Shown piece after piece: positions 1 through 7,954 of a stretch of 64,000 bases of DNA (positions within the stretch are counted from its first letter, which is position 1; every line of letters begins with the position of its first letter). The notes below the pieces were generated by a model. It saw only the letters and a list, made by a program, of their open reading frames with translations. It had not been told where the DNA came from and made no database searches. Origin of the DNA: Citrobacter amalonaticus Y19 (GTDB lineage: Bacteria; Pseudomonadota; Gammaproteobacteria; Enterobacterales; Enterobacteriaceae); contig NZ_CP011133.1 in the NCBI RefSeq assembly GCF_000981805.1, forward strand, positions 226,994 through 290,993. The letters run 5' to 3'. The position numbers and the translations under genes are program-made.

Positions 1-418
1 CCTGACCCACAGCCTGGTCACCACCGCGGCCAACGAGCATGACCTCAATCAGCTGGGTAATCTGCTTCATGGAGAGGAGCAATTTGTCTCAGCCGATGCC
101 GGCTACCAAGGAGCGCCACAGCGCGAGGAGCTGGCCGAGGTGGATGTGGACTGGCTGATCGCCGAGCGTCCCGGCAGGGTAAAAACCTTGAAACAGCATC
201 CACGCAAGAACAAAACGGCCATCAACATCGAATACATGAAAGCCAGCATCCGGGCGAAGGTGGAGCACCCATTTCGCATCATCAAGCGACAGTTCGGCTT
301 CGTGAAAGCCAGATACAAGGGGTTGCTGAAAAACGATAACCAACTGGCGATGTTATTCACGCTGGCCAACCTGTTTCGGGCGGACCAAATGATACGTCAG
401 TGGGAGAGATCTCACTAA
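1..418 (+). CDS. IS5-family (IS5/ISKpn26-like) transposase, 3' part
   Basis: Open from the window edge (frame beginning at base 2) to a TAA at 418, so the N-terminal half lies outside the window. The visible 138 residues match what I remember of the C-terminal half of the IS5 DDE transposase. They include the FVSADAGYQG segment around one catalytic Asp, and the VEHPFRIIKRQFGF segment that contains the catalytic Glu with the Y/R-K signature around it. It ends in the usual QWERSH. The protein cuts and joins the element ends. The coding part looks intact as far as it is visible. Confidence 0.93.
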   Translation, partial: LTHSLVTTAANEHDLNQLGNLLHGEEQFVSADAGYQGAPQREELAEVDVDWLIAERPGRVKTLKQHPRKNKTAINIEYMKASIRAKVEHPFRIIKRQFGFVKARYKGLLKNDNQLAMLFTLANLFRADQMIRQWERSH

Positions 419-565
419 AAACTGGGGATAACGCCTTAAATGGTGGAAAAAATAGCCTAAATAGGCTGATTCGATGTGTTTGCGGGAAAAAAATCGGCCC
501 AGATCCGCGAAATTTTAATCAGCGAGTCAGCTTGGGAAGAAATGACCTGCTTATTCGCACCTTCC
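1..565 (+). mobile_element. IS5/ISKpn26-like insertion sequence, right end
   Basis: The element ends in TTATTCGCACCTTCC at 551-565, the right terminal inverted repeat expected for IS5-group elements (left end GGAAGGTGCGAA). It is followed directly by CTAA at 566-569, which fits the YTAR target preferred by IS5. The left end is outside the window, so the target duplication cannot be confirmed. Bases 419-565 are the non-coding tail of the element. Confidence 0.88.
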
Positions 566-697
566 CTAAGGTACCAGCACTGGCTCAATGGCTACATACG
601 GCACCTGGTTTACGATTACGATATAAAAGCTCAAGGATGATGAATTCTTTTCTTTATGATTTCGACGTTATTTGTCTCCTGCAACACCACGGGGTTG

Positions 698-1162
698 CTA
701 TAACCAGCGACGAACCCGTTGGGTATAGCGTTCCCATTCCAACCCGAAACGTTTTCGAAGCTGTACCTCTTCAACATGGATATGTAATCTGGCTACTACA
801 AACATAAACAACGGTACAGCAAGTATCCCCACCAGGCTGCCAAAGCAGAGAGCAACGGATAACTGGAGCCCGCTCATTCCAAGGTAAATAGGGTTTCGAC
901 TCCATGCGTAACAACCGACAGTTACCAGCTTGGTGGTTCTATCCGGATGAAGCGGATTAAGCGTCGTGCCGTTCGTGCTCATCTGCCAAGCGGTGTGCAG
1001 TATCATGGTAATACAAATACCGGTCAGCAACACGCTTAGCACTATATTCACGATGTCGAAGGTAAAACGCGGGATTGCAGTCAACACATCAGTGACGAAA
1101 AACAGCAATAAGATGAGTGGGGGCGGAAACCATACTCTCAATCGAGTCACGAAGTTACGCAT
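698..1162 (-). CDS. ICMT/phospholipid-methyltransferase-like membrane protein
   Basis: This 154-residue protein has about four hydrophobic segments and a C-terminal signature of the isoprenylcysteine carboxyl methyltransferase / PEMT-like family. The signature consists of GCYAWSRNPIYLGM, the SAM-binding RNPxYLG region, and a terminal HVEEVQLRKRFGLEWERY motif. In bacteria such proteins are often annotated simply as methyltransferase-family or YwbO/DUF1295-like membrane proteins, and the substrate is unknown. The gene is monocistronic here, between the IS5 end and the CoA-disulfide reductase gene. A TATAAT-like -10 lies upstream near 1243-1248, but no matching -35 is clear. Confidence 0.75.
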   Translation of the reverse strand: MRNFVTRLRVWFPPPLILLLFFVTDVLTAIPRFTFDIVNIVLSVLLTGICITMILHTAWQMSTNGTTLNPLHPDRTTKLVTVGCYAWSRNPIYLGMSGLQLSVALCFGSLVGILAVPLFMFVVARLHIHVEEVQLRKRFGLEWERYTQRVRRWL

Positions 1163-1407
1163 TACACAGACCTATCTCTGAACTAAGCAGCCTGATGGCT
1201 GCAAAATGAAAATCCAGTCCTTGCCATTCCTATAGTGACCATGAATCTGACATTATATGCCTGATCTGAAAAGTTATTTTTTTCATAACTGTCCTTATAA
1301 CGGTGCGGGGTCAGTCCACACCTCTGTTCAGGTGAACAAATTCAGCAGACCACTTCACTGTTAAACCTGTGGCGATTCAGGGTGCCATGTGTATGGCACC
1401 TCATCTC
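1163..1407. other. Intergenic region with terminator-like hairpin
   Basis: No gene is visible. A perfect 8-bp stem lies at 1381-1400 (GGTGCCAT / ATGGCACC, loop GTGT). It sits just past the stop of the reductase gene on the minus strand and probably forms part of its terminator, although no long U run follows. Confidence 0.5.
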
Positions 1408-3066
1408 TTATTTACTTATTGACTCCGTTACCGCCTGCCAGGTTATAAAGCCACCACTCAGATTATATGTCCTGAAGCCGTGGGCCTGAAGAATACGGTA
1501 TGCCACATGCCCGCGCAGGCCACTCTGGCACCCTATAAAAATCTCTTTATCTTTAGGCACTTTTTCAAGATTCTCCCGCAGGGAATCCAGTGGAATGGAT
1601 AGCGCGTCAGGATATTCGCCAAATTGTTTCAGTTCGGCAGGAGAGCGAATATCAAGTAAACAATAACTGCCCGGTTCCCGTTGTAACACATCGCTGACAT
1701 GACATATGGCCGTATCTCCTTTCATTACATTTGTCGCCACCATACCAGCCTGGTTAACGACGTCCCTTGCACTGTTAAAAGGTGGAGCATAAGTCAGCTC
1801 AAGATGTTCGAGATCGTTGACGGTAAGCCCCGCGCGCTGTGCGACAGACAGGACATCGATGCGTTTATCAACCCCTTTTTTCCCTGATGCCTGAGCCCCG
1901 AGAATTTTACCGGTATCGGGGCTGAACAGCAGTTTCAGACTGATCATCGTTGCCCCCGGGTAGTAACCGGCATGATCAGCGGCATGGACGTAAACCTTCT
2001 CGTATCGGGTGCCATGAACTTTCAGCTGCTTTTCATTCGCACCGACGCTGCCAATACTCAGCGAAAATACCTTACAAATGGATGTCCCCTGACTGCCATG
2101 GTAAAGGCTGTGACGATCTAGCATGTTATCAGCAGCAATGCGTCCCTGGCGGTTGGCGGGCCCTGCCAGAGGAAAATTAGCGGGTTCCTGAAAGACAAAG
2201 TCTGGGGTTTCAACGGCATCCCCCACGGCGTAGATGTCAGGGATACTGGTCTGCATACAGGCATTGACGCTTATGCCTCCCCGTTTACCCACTGCGAGCC
2301 CGGCTCCTGTGGCAAGGCTGTTCTCAGGTTTTACCCCGATGGCGAGAATAACCATGTCGGTCTGCAGAAACCCACCCTCAGACAGTGCAACGCGGAATCC
2401 CGTCTCTGTCCGCAGTACCTCGGTGAGCGCCGTTCTGAGACGCAGATCCACGCCATGACTCCGGATTTCCTGATGCAGGGCAGATGCCATTTCAGGATCA
2501 ACCGGAGCCATAACCTGTTCCCCCATCTCCAGCAGGGTCACACTGATCCCCCGTTCGCTCAGAGCCTCCATCACTTCAAGTCCGATAAATCCCCCCCCGA
2601 CAAGCGTGGTGTGAGCTACGTGATGTTGCTCAATCCACCCCAGGATAGCATCCATGTCAGTAAGATTTCGCAGCGTAAAGACACCCTCTTCCTGTAGCCC
2701 GGGCAAAGGAGGGACAACCGGAGCGGCGCCGGTACTGAGGAGCAGACGATCCCATTCTTCGCTATAGACCTCCCCTGAGGTCAGATTTTTAACCGTCACC
2801 GTTTTATTAACCGGATCCACTGACGTCACTTCATGACAGATACGGACGTCTATGTTAAAGCGGGATTTAAAATCCTCCGGGGTTTTCAGAATCAGTGACT
2901 GCCTTAAAGGAATTTTTCCGCCTATATGATAAGGTAATCCACAGTTGGCGAAAGAGACATCGCTTCCCCGTTCAAACACAACAATACTGACATCCTCTGA
3001 TAACCGACGAGCTCTGGCTGCAGCGGATGCCCCGCCGGCAACACCACCAACAATCACTATTTTCAT
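1408..3066 (-). CDS. CoA-disulfide reductase with C-terminal rhodanese domain (CoADR-RHD)
   Basis: This is a flavoprotein of the pyridine-nucleotide disulfide oxidoreductase class II family. The N-terminus MKIVIVGGVAGGASAAAR is the FAD-binding dinucleotide fold. SFANCGLPY carries the single redox Cys typical of CoA-disulfide reductases and NADH oxidases, TTLVGGGFIGLEVMEAL is the NAD(P)H fold, and IYAVGDAVE is the second FAD motif. The last ~100 residues form a rhodanese domain with active-site loop CQSGLRG. CoADR-RHD proteins reduce CoA persulfide or disulfide and polysulfides. I chose ATG 3066 because it follows GAGAGGA at good spacing; the longer reading frame would start at a TTG at 3093. 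It is divergent from the ArsR-type gene, which fits control by persulfide. Confidence 0.9.
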   Translation of the reverse strand: MKIVIVGGVAGGASAAARARRLSEDVSIVVFERGSDVSFANCGLPYHIGGKIPLRQSLILKTPEDFKSRFNIDVRICHEVTSVDPVNKTVTVKNLTSGEVYSEEWDRLLLSTGAAPVVPPLPGLQEEGVFTLRNLTDMDAILGWIEQHHVAHTTLVGGGFIGLEVMEALSERGISVTLLEMGEQVMAPVDPEMASALHQEIRSHGVDLRLRTALTEVLRTETGFRVALSEGGFLQTDMVILAIGVKPENSLATGAGLAVGKRGGISVNACMQTSIPDIYAVGDAVETPDFVFQEPANFPLAGPANRQGRIAADNMLDRHSLYHGSQGTSICKVFSLSIGSVGANEKQLKVHGTRYEKVYVHAADHAGYYPGATMISLKLLFSPDTGKILGAQASGKKGVDKRIDVLSVAQRAGLTVNDLEHLELTYAPPFNSARDVVNQAGMVATNVMKGDTAICHVSDVLQREPGSYCLLDIRSPAELKQFGEYPDALSIPLDSLRENLEKVPKDKEIFIGCQSGLRGHVAYRILQAHGFRTYNLSGGFITWQAVTESISK

Positions 3067-3161
3067 TACATCCTCTCTGTTCACCCGGGGCAAAAATGCC
3101 TGCCAGATATAATCGTTTCCCCGGGCCGGCAGGACGCTGCAGACCTGACGAACACGATGGC

Positions 3162-3227
3162 AAAATTACGATACCGTCAGTATACTAAATTATATTATAT
3201 AAAAACACATAGTATGAGAAATCAGCA
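3162..3227. promoter_or_regulatory. Divergent promoter/operator region of the reductase and ArsR genes
   Basis: This very AT-rich stretch between the two divergent genes contains the 8-bp palindrome AGTATACT (3179-3186). Its TACT half reappears inverted as AGTA near 3211-3214. AT-rich dyads between divergent genes are the usual binding place of BigR/SqrR/YgaV regulators. The exact operator is not proven by the sequence. Confidence 0.45.
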
Positions 3228-3578
3228 ATGCTCATGAATGAAGACACAAAACGTCAGACAGATATGAAGAATGCGGCCCTGAGGGCAGCAGATGTCTTAC
3301 GGGGACTGGCCAACAGCGACCGGTTGCTGTTGATGTGTCAGTTAAGCCTGGGGGAAGCGAATGTGGCCGGGCTGGAAGCGGCGGTCGGTATCACTCAGCC
3401 GACCCTGTCCCAGCAGCTGGGTGTAATGCGCCGCCTGAAGCTGGTCGAGACCCGACGGGCAGGTAAAATGGTATATTACCGTATTGAGGATAACCGTATC
3501 ATGACGTTGTTAAATACCTTATATGATCTCTACTGCCCGCAGGCAGGCACCGGTAAAGGAAGCCATAACAACGAATAA
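3228..3578 (+). CDS. ArsR/SmtB-family regulator, BigR/YgaV (persulfide sensor)-like
   Basis: This 116-residue winged helix-turn-helix protein has recognition-helix region ITQPTLSQQLGVMRRLKLVETRR followed by the wing KMVYYRIED. It has two cysteines, one in LLLMCQLSLGE and one in DLYCPQAG. That matches the two-Cys arrangement of the sulfide/persulfide-sensing branch (BigR, SqrR, YgaV), which forms a polysulfide link and releases DNA. The metal-binding ELCVCD-type motif of metal sensors is absent. It is transcribed away from the CoADR-rhodanese gene, supporting autoregulation and control of that gene. Alternative in-frame starts (ATG 3234) are possible. Confidence 0.85.
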   Translation: MLMNEDTKRQTDMKNAALRAADVLRGLANSDRLLLMCQLSLGEANVAGLEAAVGITQPTLSQQLGVMRRLKLVETRRAGKMVYYRIEDNRIMTLLNTLYDLYCPQAGTGKGSHNNE

Positions 3579-3882
3579 TATGATCCTGCTTTCCCCGTAA
3601 ACCGTTTTATCCGTGCATCATTAACCCTGTTCAGGCTGTGAAATGCCAGACCGGAACCTGCGAGACCTTAACGGGAAAACAACAGTGGTCCGGATATACC
3701 AGCCGATGATGCCCGTCACGGACTGTATTTCTCGTTCACGCATTCACTGATTAACCCACTGATTCAATGGTGTTTAATACTGTGACGGTCAGAAAAAACA
3801 GCCACAGGAACACGGATGATTCTGCACTGTCAGTAATAGCCTGTGGCTGACAAACCGTTTTTTCTGCTGCCACGTGGTGACA
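3579..3882. other. Gene-poor stretch with long inverted repeat (likely dps terminator)
   Basis: No convincing gene. An inverted repeat pairs AGCCACAGG (3800-3808) with CCTGTGGCT (3840-3848), and the flanking AGAAAAAAC / GTTTTTTCTG arms extend the pairing. It lies between the converging ArsR-type and dps genes and probably terminates one or both transcripts. Confidence 0.55.
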
Positions 3883-4359
3883 TTATTCAAGCAGGCTACG
3901 CAACATCCAGGCAGTTTTCTCATGTAACTGGATACGTTGTGTAAGCAGATCTGCTGTGGCTTCATCATTCGCATTATTAACGAGCGGGAACAGGGAGCGT
4001 GCAGTTTTAACCACGGTCTCCTGGCCCTGGACAAGATTTTCAATCATGTTTTTTGCTGCCGGAATATCCTTATCTTCATTAACCGCTGTTAAACGTGAAA
4101 ATTCATGATATGTGCCGGGCGCGAAGCATCCGAGCGAGCGTATACGTTCAGCGATATCATCAACGGCAGTGGCCAGCTCATTGTATTGATTTTCAAACAT
4201 TAAATGTAAGCTGTTAAACATGGGGCCAGTTACATTCCAGTGATAGTAATGTGTTTTTATATACAGGGTATAGGTGTCAGCAAGAAGCCGGGACAGGCCG
4301 TCTGCAATCTCCACCCGGGATGATTCAGCAATACCAATATCAATGATTTGTTTACTCAT
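3883..4359 (-). CDS. dps: Dps-family ferritin-like DNA-protection protein
   Basis: This 158-residue four-helix protein carries the Dps signature KTHYYHWNVTGPMFNSLH. The His and the later MFENQYNELATAVDDIAERI segment (Asp/Glu) form the inter-subunit ferroxidase site. Dps dodecamers oxidise and store Fe(II) with peroxide and protect DNA. The N-terminal tail is short with few lysines, so strong direct DNA binding is uncertain. It lies with other redox/sulfur genes in the accessory region. The start ATG 4359 is preceded by an AGAGG-like site. Confidence 0.93.
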   Translation of the reverse strand: MSKQIIDIGIAESSRVEIADGLSRLLADTYTLYIKTHYYHWNVTGPMFNSLHLMFENQYNELATAVDDIAERIRSLGCFAPGTYHEFSRLTAVNEDKDIPAAKNMIENLVQGQETVVKTARSLFPLVNNANDEATADLLTQRIQLHEKTAWMLRSLLE

Positions 4360-4473
4360 AACTACCTCTTACACGGTTTCAGTGGAATATACGATATGCG
4401 ATTATTCTTTCCGGTCTGAGCAAAACACGCCTCAAATTTTTATAATAACCAGGTACACCTGTCGTCTGTCACA

Positions 4474-4911
4474 CTAGCGATGCGCCAGAGCAATATCCTG
4501 CGACGGAACAATGAATTTCGCCGTGGCACGTGCCACTGTCTGCTGTCCTTTTGTCAGCCATGCTTCAAGCAGGTAAATCCCCCTGCGTTGCCCAAGCAGT
4601 CTGGCACATACCATCAGTTTGTCTCCGGTACAAACGGGTGAAATGAATCTTACCGTCAGTTCAGCCGTCAGGGCTTGCACACCCTGCATGAACAAACAAT
4701 GAGTCATTGCTGCATCCAGCAGGGTACTCGTCATTCCGCCATGTAAAAGACCCGTATACCCCTGATGCCTGTGATTGGCCGTGTAGTCCGCACATACAGA
4801 GCCATCCGGGTGCTCTGAAAACATTAAGTTCACCGTATCAGGGTTGTTGTCGCGGGAACTACAGACCATACAACAGGTATGGGCCTTTCTGGCATCAAGA
4901 TAACAATTCAT
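4474..4911 (-). CDS. PaaI-like hot-dog-fold thioesterase
   Basis: This 145-residue protein has the hot-dog helix GLLHGGMTSTLLDAAM (HGG motif typical of PaaI/YbgC-like acyl-CoA thioesterases) and a following strand LTAELTVRFISPVCTGDKL. The family hydrolyses acyl-CoA thioesters. The N-terminus has several Cys residues (HTCCMVC), unusual for the family and possibly metal-binding. Neighbours are dps and the NifX-like gene, so it may be part of a CoA/sulfur-related stress set. The substrate cannot be told. Confidence 0.85.
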   Translation of the reverse strand: MNCYLDARKAHTCCMVCSSRDNNPDTVNLMFSEHPDGSVCADYTANHRHQGYTGLLHGGMTSTLLDAAMTHCLFMQGVQALTAELTVRFISPVCTGDKLMVCARLLGQRRGIYLLEAWLTKGQQTVARATAKFIVPSQDIALAHR

Positions 4912-5071
4912 CTGTTTCTGCTCAGCGTCCGGTTGTACTGACGGGAGGCATCCGGAATTCAGTCAGCTGAGGGGCTCCCCCGGCATCATTACTGCCTCCT
5001 CCACACATTCCGGCTCCTGGTTTATACACAATACGGGTCTGATAAAAATCACCGCCCGTGATGAAATAAAC

Positions 5072-5533
5072 TCATGAATGGCAACAGCGCCCGTTTCCGT
5101 GATGATGCTGACGCCCACCCTGGCACGCATTTTCTGCTGTGTTCCCGTCAGAGTGACAGCATTTTTTCCCTTTCGCCTCATGATGAAAGGACTGGCGTCC
5201 CTGCTCCGGCTTATTCAGTTCAGTCAGAACACGGGTATCCGGATCACACAGTTCAGTGAACAAACGACGACCACAGTCAGTCTGGTACACCGCGATCTGA
5301 TGCCCCAGTAATTTACCCAGCATCCGTTCCCCGATGTTACGGACCACAACGCGGCTGACTTGCTGTTGAACCAGCAGGTCAACCAGCTTCCGTTTACCTG
5401 AACAATCTGCGCCCAGCGCGGGATTTTCTGTCCGGCTGAGCTCCACACCGCGCTCATCCACCAGGACAAGGTGACTCGCTTTGGTAAAATGATTTGCTAC
5501 CCGGTCGTCATTCACTGGAATGGCTGTGATCAT
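5072..5533 (-). CDS. NifX/dinitrogenase iron-molybdenum cofactor-like protein
   Basis: This 153-residue protein of the NifB/NifX (Fe-Mo cofactor-binding) fold begins MITAIPVNDDRVANHFTKASHLVLVDE and has VVRNIGERMLGKLLGHQIAVY in the middle. It ends in a His/Cys-rich tail (GGRQHHHGNGRCCHS). Outside nitrogen fixers such proteins are widespread and poorly characterised. The metal-ligand tail suggests metal or cluster handling. Its start overlaps the end of the DUF134 gene (5508-5533), which implies translational coupling, and DUF134 with NifX-like proteins is a recurrent gene pair. Confidence 0.8.
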   Translation of the reverse strand: MITAIPVNDDRVANHFTKASHLVLVDERGVELSRTENPALGADCSGKRKLVDLLVQQQVSRVVVRNIGERMLGKLLGHQIAVYQTDCGRRLFTELCDPDTRVLTELNKPEQGRQSFHHEAKGKKCCHSDGNTAENACQGGRQHHHGNGRCCHS

Positions 5534-5828
5534 CTTGTGTAACTCCTTCCCTTTCAGAGTGCATTATTAAGGCCTTGCCCTGAGTGAGACAGTCCACAAC
5601 CTTAAAACGGGCTGCTTTCAGGACATTGGCCAGTGTCTGCCTTGAAACCCCCATTGCAACAGCCGCTTCCTGCTGTTGCATGCCCAGTAAATCGACCAGC
5701 CGTAACGCTTCAAACTCATCTTCTTTTAAATGAACATGTTCAAGCTGGCTCATCGGTCGCGCATTGGGCTTAAAACAGGTATCCGCAGGGCGGCCACAGA
5801 TGTTACGGGGAATTCTGGGTCTTGGCAT
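5508..5828 (-). CDS. DUF134-family helix-turn-helix protein
   Basis: This 106-residue protein has the DUF134 hallmark start MPRPRIPRNICGRPA and a C-terminal helix-turn-helix LLGMQQQEAAVAMGVSRQTLANVLKAARFKV. The family is a predicted DNA-binding regulator, commonly next to NifX-like or Mrp-like genes. The coding end overlaps the NifX-like gene by 26 bp. Two copies of TGGCATATGC immediately upstream are candidate operators. Confidence 0.85.
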   Translation of the reverse strand: MPRPRIPRNICGRPADTCFKPNARPMSQLEHVHLKEDEFEALRLVDLLGMQQQEAAVAMGVSRQTLANVLKAARFKVVDCLTQGKALIMHSEREGVTQDDHSHSSE

Positions 5829-5841
5829 GAAGGCTCCTTAT

Positions 5842-5880
5842 TGGCATATGCTATATATACACTCATAAACTGGCATATGC
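5842..5880. promoter_or_regulatory. Paired TGGCATATGC repeats upstream of the DUF134 gene
   Basis: TGGCATATGC occurs at 5842-5851 and again at 5871-5880, 29 bp apart and each followed by an ATATA stretch. Each contains the palindrome GCATATGC. About three helical turns of spacing just upstream of the start at 5828 fits a cooperative operator, probably autoregulatory. Confidence 0.55.
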
Positions 5881-6010
5881 AATATACTCTGCTCACCGGT
5901 GGAGAATTTTTTGCTTTACCCTGGAGTCTGTAAGTGGGCAGCAGGTCATGAGAGATGAAGAGAAAGAAAACAGATACTGTATGAGACTCAATTTAAAGTG
6001 CTGCCATAAG

Positions 6011-6048
6011 GGGGTCGTCTCAGAAAACGGAAAATAAAGCACGCTAAG
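6011..6048 (+). repeat. Tn3-family left terminal inverted repeat
   Basis: 38-bp repeat beginning GGGGTCGTCTCAGAAAACGG and ending GCACGCTAAG. The tnpA stop codon (6044-6046) lies inside it, as usual for this subgroup. Confidence 0.9.
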
Positions 6049-7264
6049 CCGGTGGCAGCGGTCGCAATGGCCTGAACTTCCCCGCACCGACCTTGGCACT
6101 GCTGCGCCATAGGTAATCGCCGGTCAGGTTGATATGCTCCCACCCCAGCGGGGACAGATATTGCAGCAACGTGTCGTCCAGCGCCTCGCCCTTATTCAGC
6201 CCCGCATGGACGCGGCGGCGCAGCTCCACGCTTTGCAGCCAATCCAGAATGAACAGCGTGCGCTCGATGCGCCCATACATCCGCACCTTGTCGTTGATCG
6301 CCTTGCCGGAAGCCTGGAACTGCTGTTGATGCTTGTTCTTGGCCGCATTGAACAGCTTGCCGATGATACGGTCGTGAAGGTCGATGATTTCATCAGTGAC
6401 GGTGGCCATGCCCTCGATGGCCAGTGCTACCAAGGTGGCGTAACGCCGCTGCGACTCGAACTTGGCCAGGTCGGCGGGCGTCATCTGGCCGCCTTCGCGG
6501 GCGATCTTGAGCAAGCGGTTTTGGTGTACCTGCCGTTCGATGCCAGCAGGTAGGTCAAGCGCCTGCCAGGCTTTGAGGCGTTCGATGTGTTCAAGCATGT
6601 GGCGCGAGTTTGGCTTGGCGGGCGATTGGCGCAGCCACGCTAGCCACGTCATTTTGCTACCATCCTTGCGCTTGAGCAGTTCGTCCAGGCACTGGCGATG
6701 GACAGGTATCAAGGAATCGGCCAATGCCGCATGGATGCTTCGGTTGGCACGGGTAATGGCCTCGGCGCTTGCGCGCTCGATGGCATTCATGGCGGGTAGG
6801 ATGATGCTCTGCCGCCGCAGGTTTTCAATAAGGGTGCTGGCCAGCACAATGCCTTTGTCTGTTTGCAAGGCCATTTCGGTCAATGTATGCACGGCTTGCC
6901 GGTAATGACTCATGGTGAAGGGCTTGAATCCAAACACCGTTTGCAGCTCGACCAAGTGCTCCCGCCGTGTCTGCTCGTGCTGGCCGTAATGGTTCCAGCT
7001 TCCCACCGGCACCTTGAGTTGTGCGGCCACCATGCGCAGCAGGGGCAGAAATGGAGGATCATCGACGCCCAAGAAGATGCCAGGGAATCGCAAGTAGCAA
7101 AGCTGCACGGCGAAGCCCAATCGATTCGCGGCGCCGCGACGCTGACGGATCACCGACAGGTCGGTTTCGTTGAACGTGTAGTGCCGTATCAGTTCGTCTT
7201 TGGCATCTGGCAGTGTCAGCAGACTTTCGCGCTAGGTGGCGGACAGGATTGAGCGGCGTGGCAT
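6044..7264 (-). pseudogene. tnpA: Degenerate Tn3-family transposase (amber codon, two internal deletions)
   Basis: Translation from ATG 7264 reads MPRRSILSAT, then an amber TAG at 7232-7234 where the family has Glu, then continues RESLLTLPDAKDELIRHYTF and the N-terminal DUF4158-type domain. Near the 3' end the frame jumps from the INDKVRMYGR region straight to TLFILDWLQSVELRRRV. After LNKGEA it jumps again to LDDTLLQYLSPLGWEHINLTG. Only about 406 codons remain of the ~990 usual for Tn21-subgroup TnpA, and the central catalytic DDE part is missing. The part after the amber codon is open (6044-7153). Transposition would need a transposase supplied in trans. Confidence 0.9.
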
Positions 7265-7266
7265 GG

Positions 7267-7824
7267 TCAGTCTTCCCGCAGGTACTGGTACAAGGTTTCG
7301 CGGCTGATGCCGAAGTCACGGGCCACCAAGGTTTTCTGCTCGCCTGCCGCAACTCGCCGTTTCAACTCGGCAATTTGTTCGCTGTTCAGCGATTTCTTTC
7401 GTCCCCGGTAGGCCCCGCGCTGCTTAGCCAGCACGATTCCCTCGCGCTGACGTTCGCGGATCAGAGCGCGCTCGAACTCAGCAAAGGCTCCCATGACCGA
7501 CAGCATCAGATTGGCCATCGGTGAGTCCTCGCCGGTGAACGTTAGCCCTTCTTTGACGAACTCCATGCGCACGCCCCGTTGTGTCAGCCCTTGGACGATG
7601 CGGCGCAGGTCATCAAGGTTGCGTGCCAACCTGTCCATGCTATGCACCACCACGGTGTCGCCCTCGCGGACGAAGGCCAGCAGCCTTTCAAGTTCGGGAC
7701 GTTGTGTGTCCTTGCCTGAAGCCTTATCGGTGAATACCTTGCCGACTTCTATTTGTTCCAGTTGTCGATCAGGATTCTGGTCGAAGCTGCTGACGCGAAC
7801 GTAGCCGATACGTTGACCTTGCAA
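7267..7824 (-). CDS. tnpR: Tn3-family resolvase (serine recombinase)
   Basis: This serine site-specific recombinase would be 185 residues if translation starts at TTG 7824. That codon follows a GGAGG site (spacing about 5 nt) and gives the standard QGQRIGYVRVSSFDQNPDRQLE start with the catalytic Ser in RVSSFDQ. Later features are VVHSMDRLARNLDDLRRIV, GAFAEFERALIRERQREG and a C-terminal helix-turn-helix ending SRETLYQYL. The longer open frame up to 7884 runs into the res region and is unlikely to be used. It resolves cointegrates at res and looks intact, in contrast to tnpA. Confidence 0.92.
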   Translation of the reverse strand: MQGQRIGYVRVSSFDQNPDRQLEQIEVGKVFTDKASGKDTQRPELERLLAFVREGDTVVVHSMDRLARNLDDLRRIVQGLTQRGVRMEFVKEGLTFTGEDSPMANLMLSVMGAFAEFERALIRERQREGIVLAKQRGAYRGRKKSLNSEQIAELKRRVAAGEQKTLVARDFGISRETLYQYLRED

Positions 7825-7954
7825 GATGCCTCCAAAGGTAAAAATGTCAGGATGAAATCTATTACCCTTGGCTGAATATGTCAATAAATATAAATTAATA
7901 CCCTACTCTGACGTTGTTTGTGCTCAACATCTGACATCAGGTTAGGGTATAGTC
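7825..7954. promoter_or_regulatory. Probable res recombination site of the transposon
   Basis: AT-rich 130 bp between tnpR and the cargo, with several TGTCA/TGACA half-site-like motifs (for example ATGTCAGG, ATGTCAATAAAT and CATCTGACATCAGG), as expected of a three-subsite res with the tnpR promoter inside. Subsite borders were not assigned. Confidence 0.6.

Noticed and set aside
400..807. 135-residue frame across the IS5 end
   Set aside because: It reads through the inverted repeat of the insertion sequence into the complement of the methyltransferase gene.
4963..5181. 72-residue frame beside the NifX-like gene, suspected frameshifted tail
   Set aside because: The NifX-like protein already ends naturally in a His/Cys-rich tail; the alternative frame shows no domain and no start signal.
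6134..7252. Plus-strand frames opposite tnpA
   Set aside because: They are shadow frames created by GC-rich codon bias opposite the transposase remnant.
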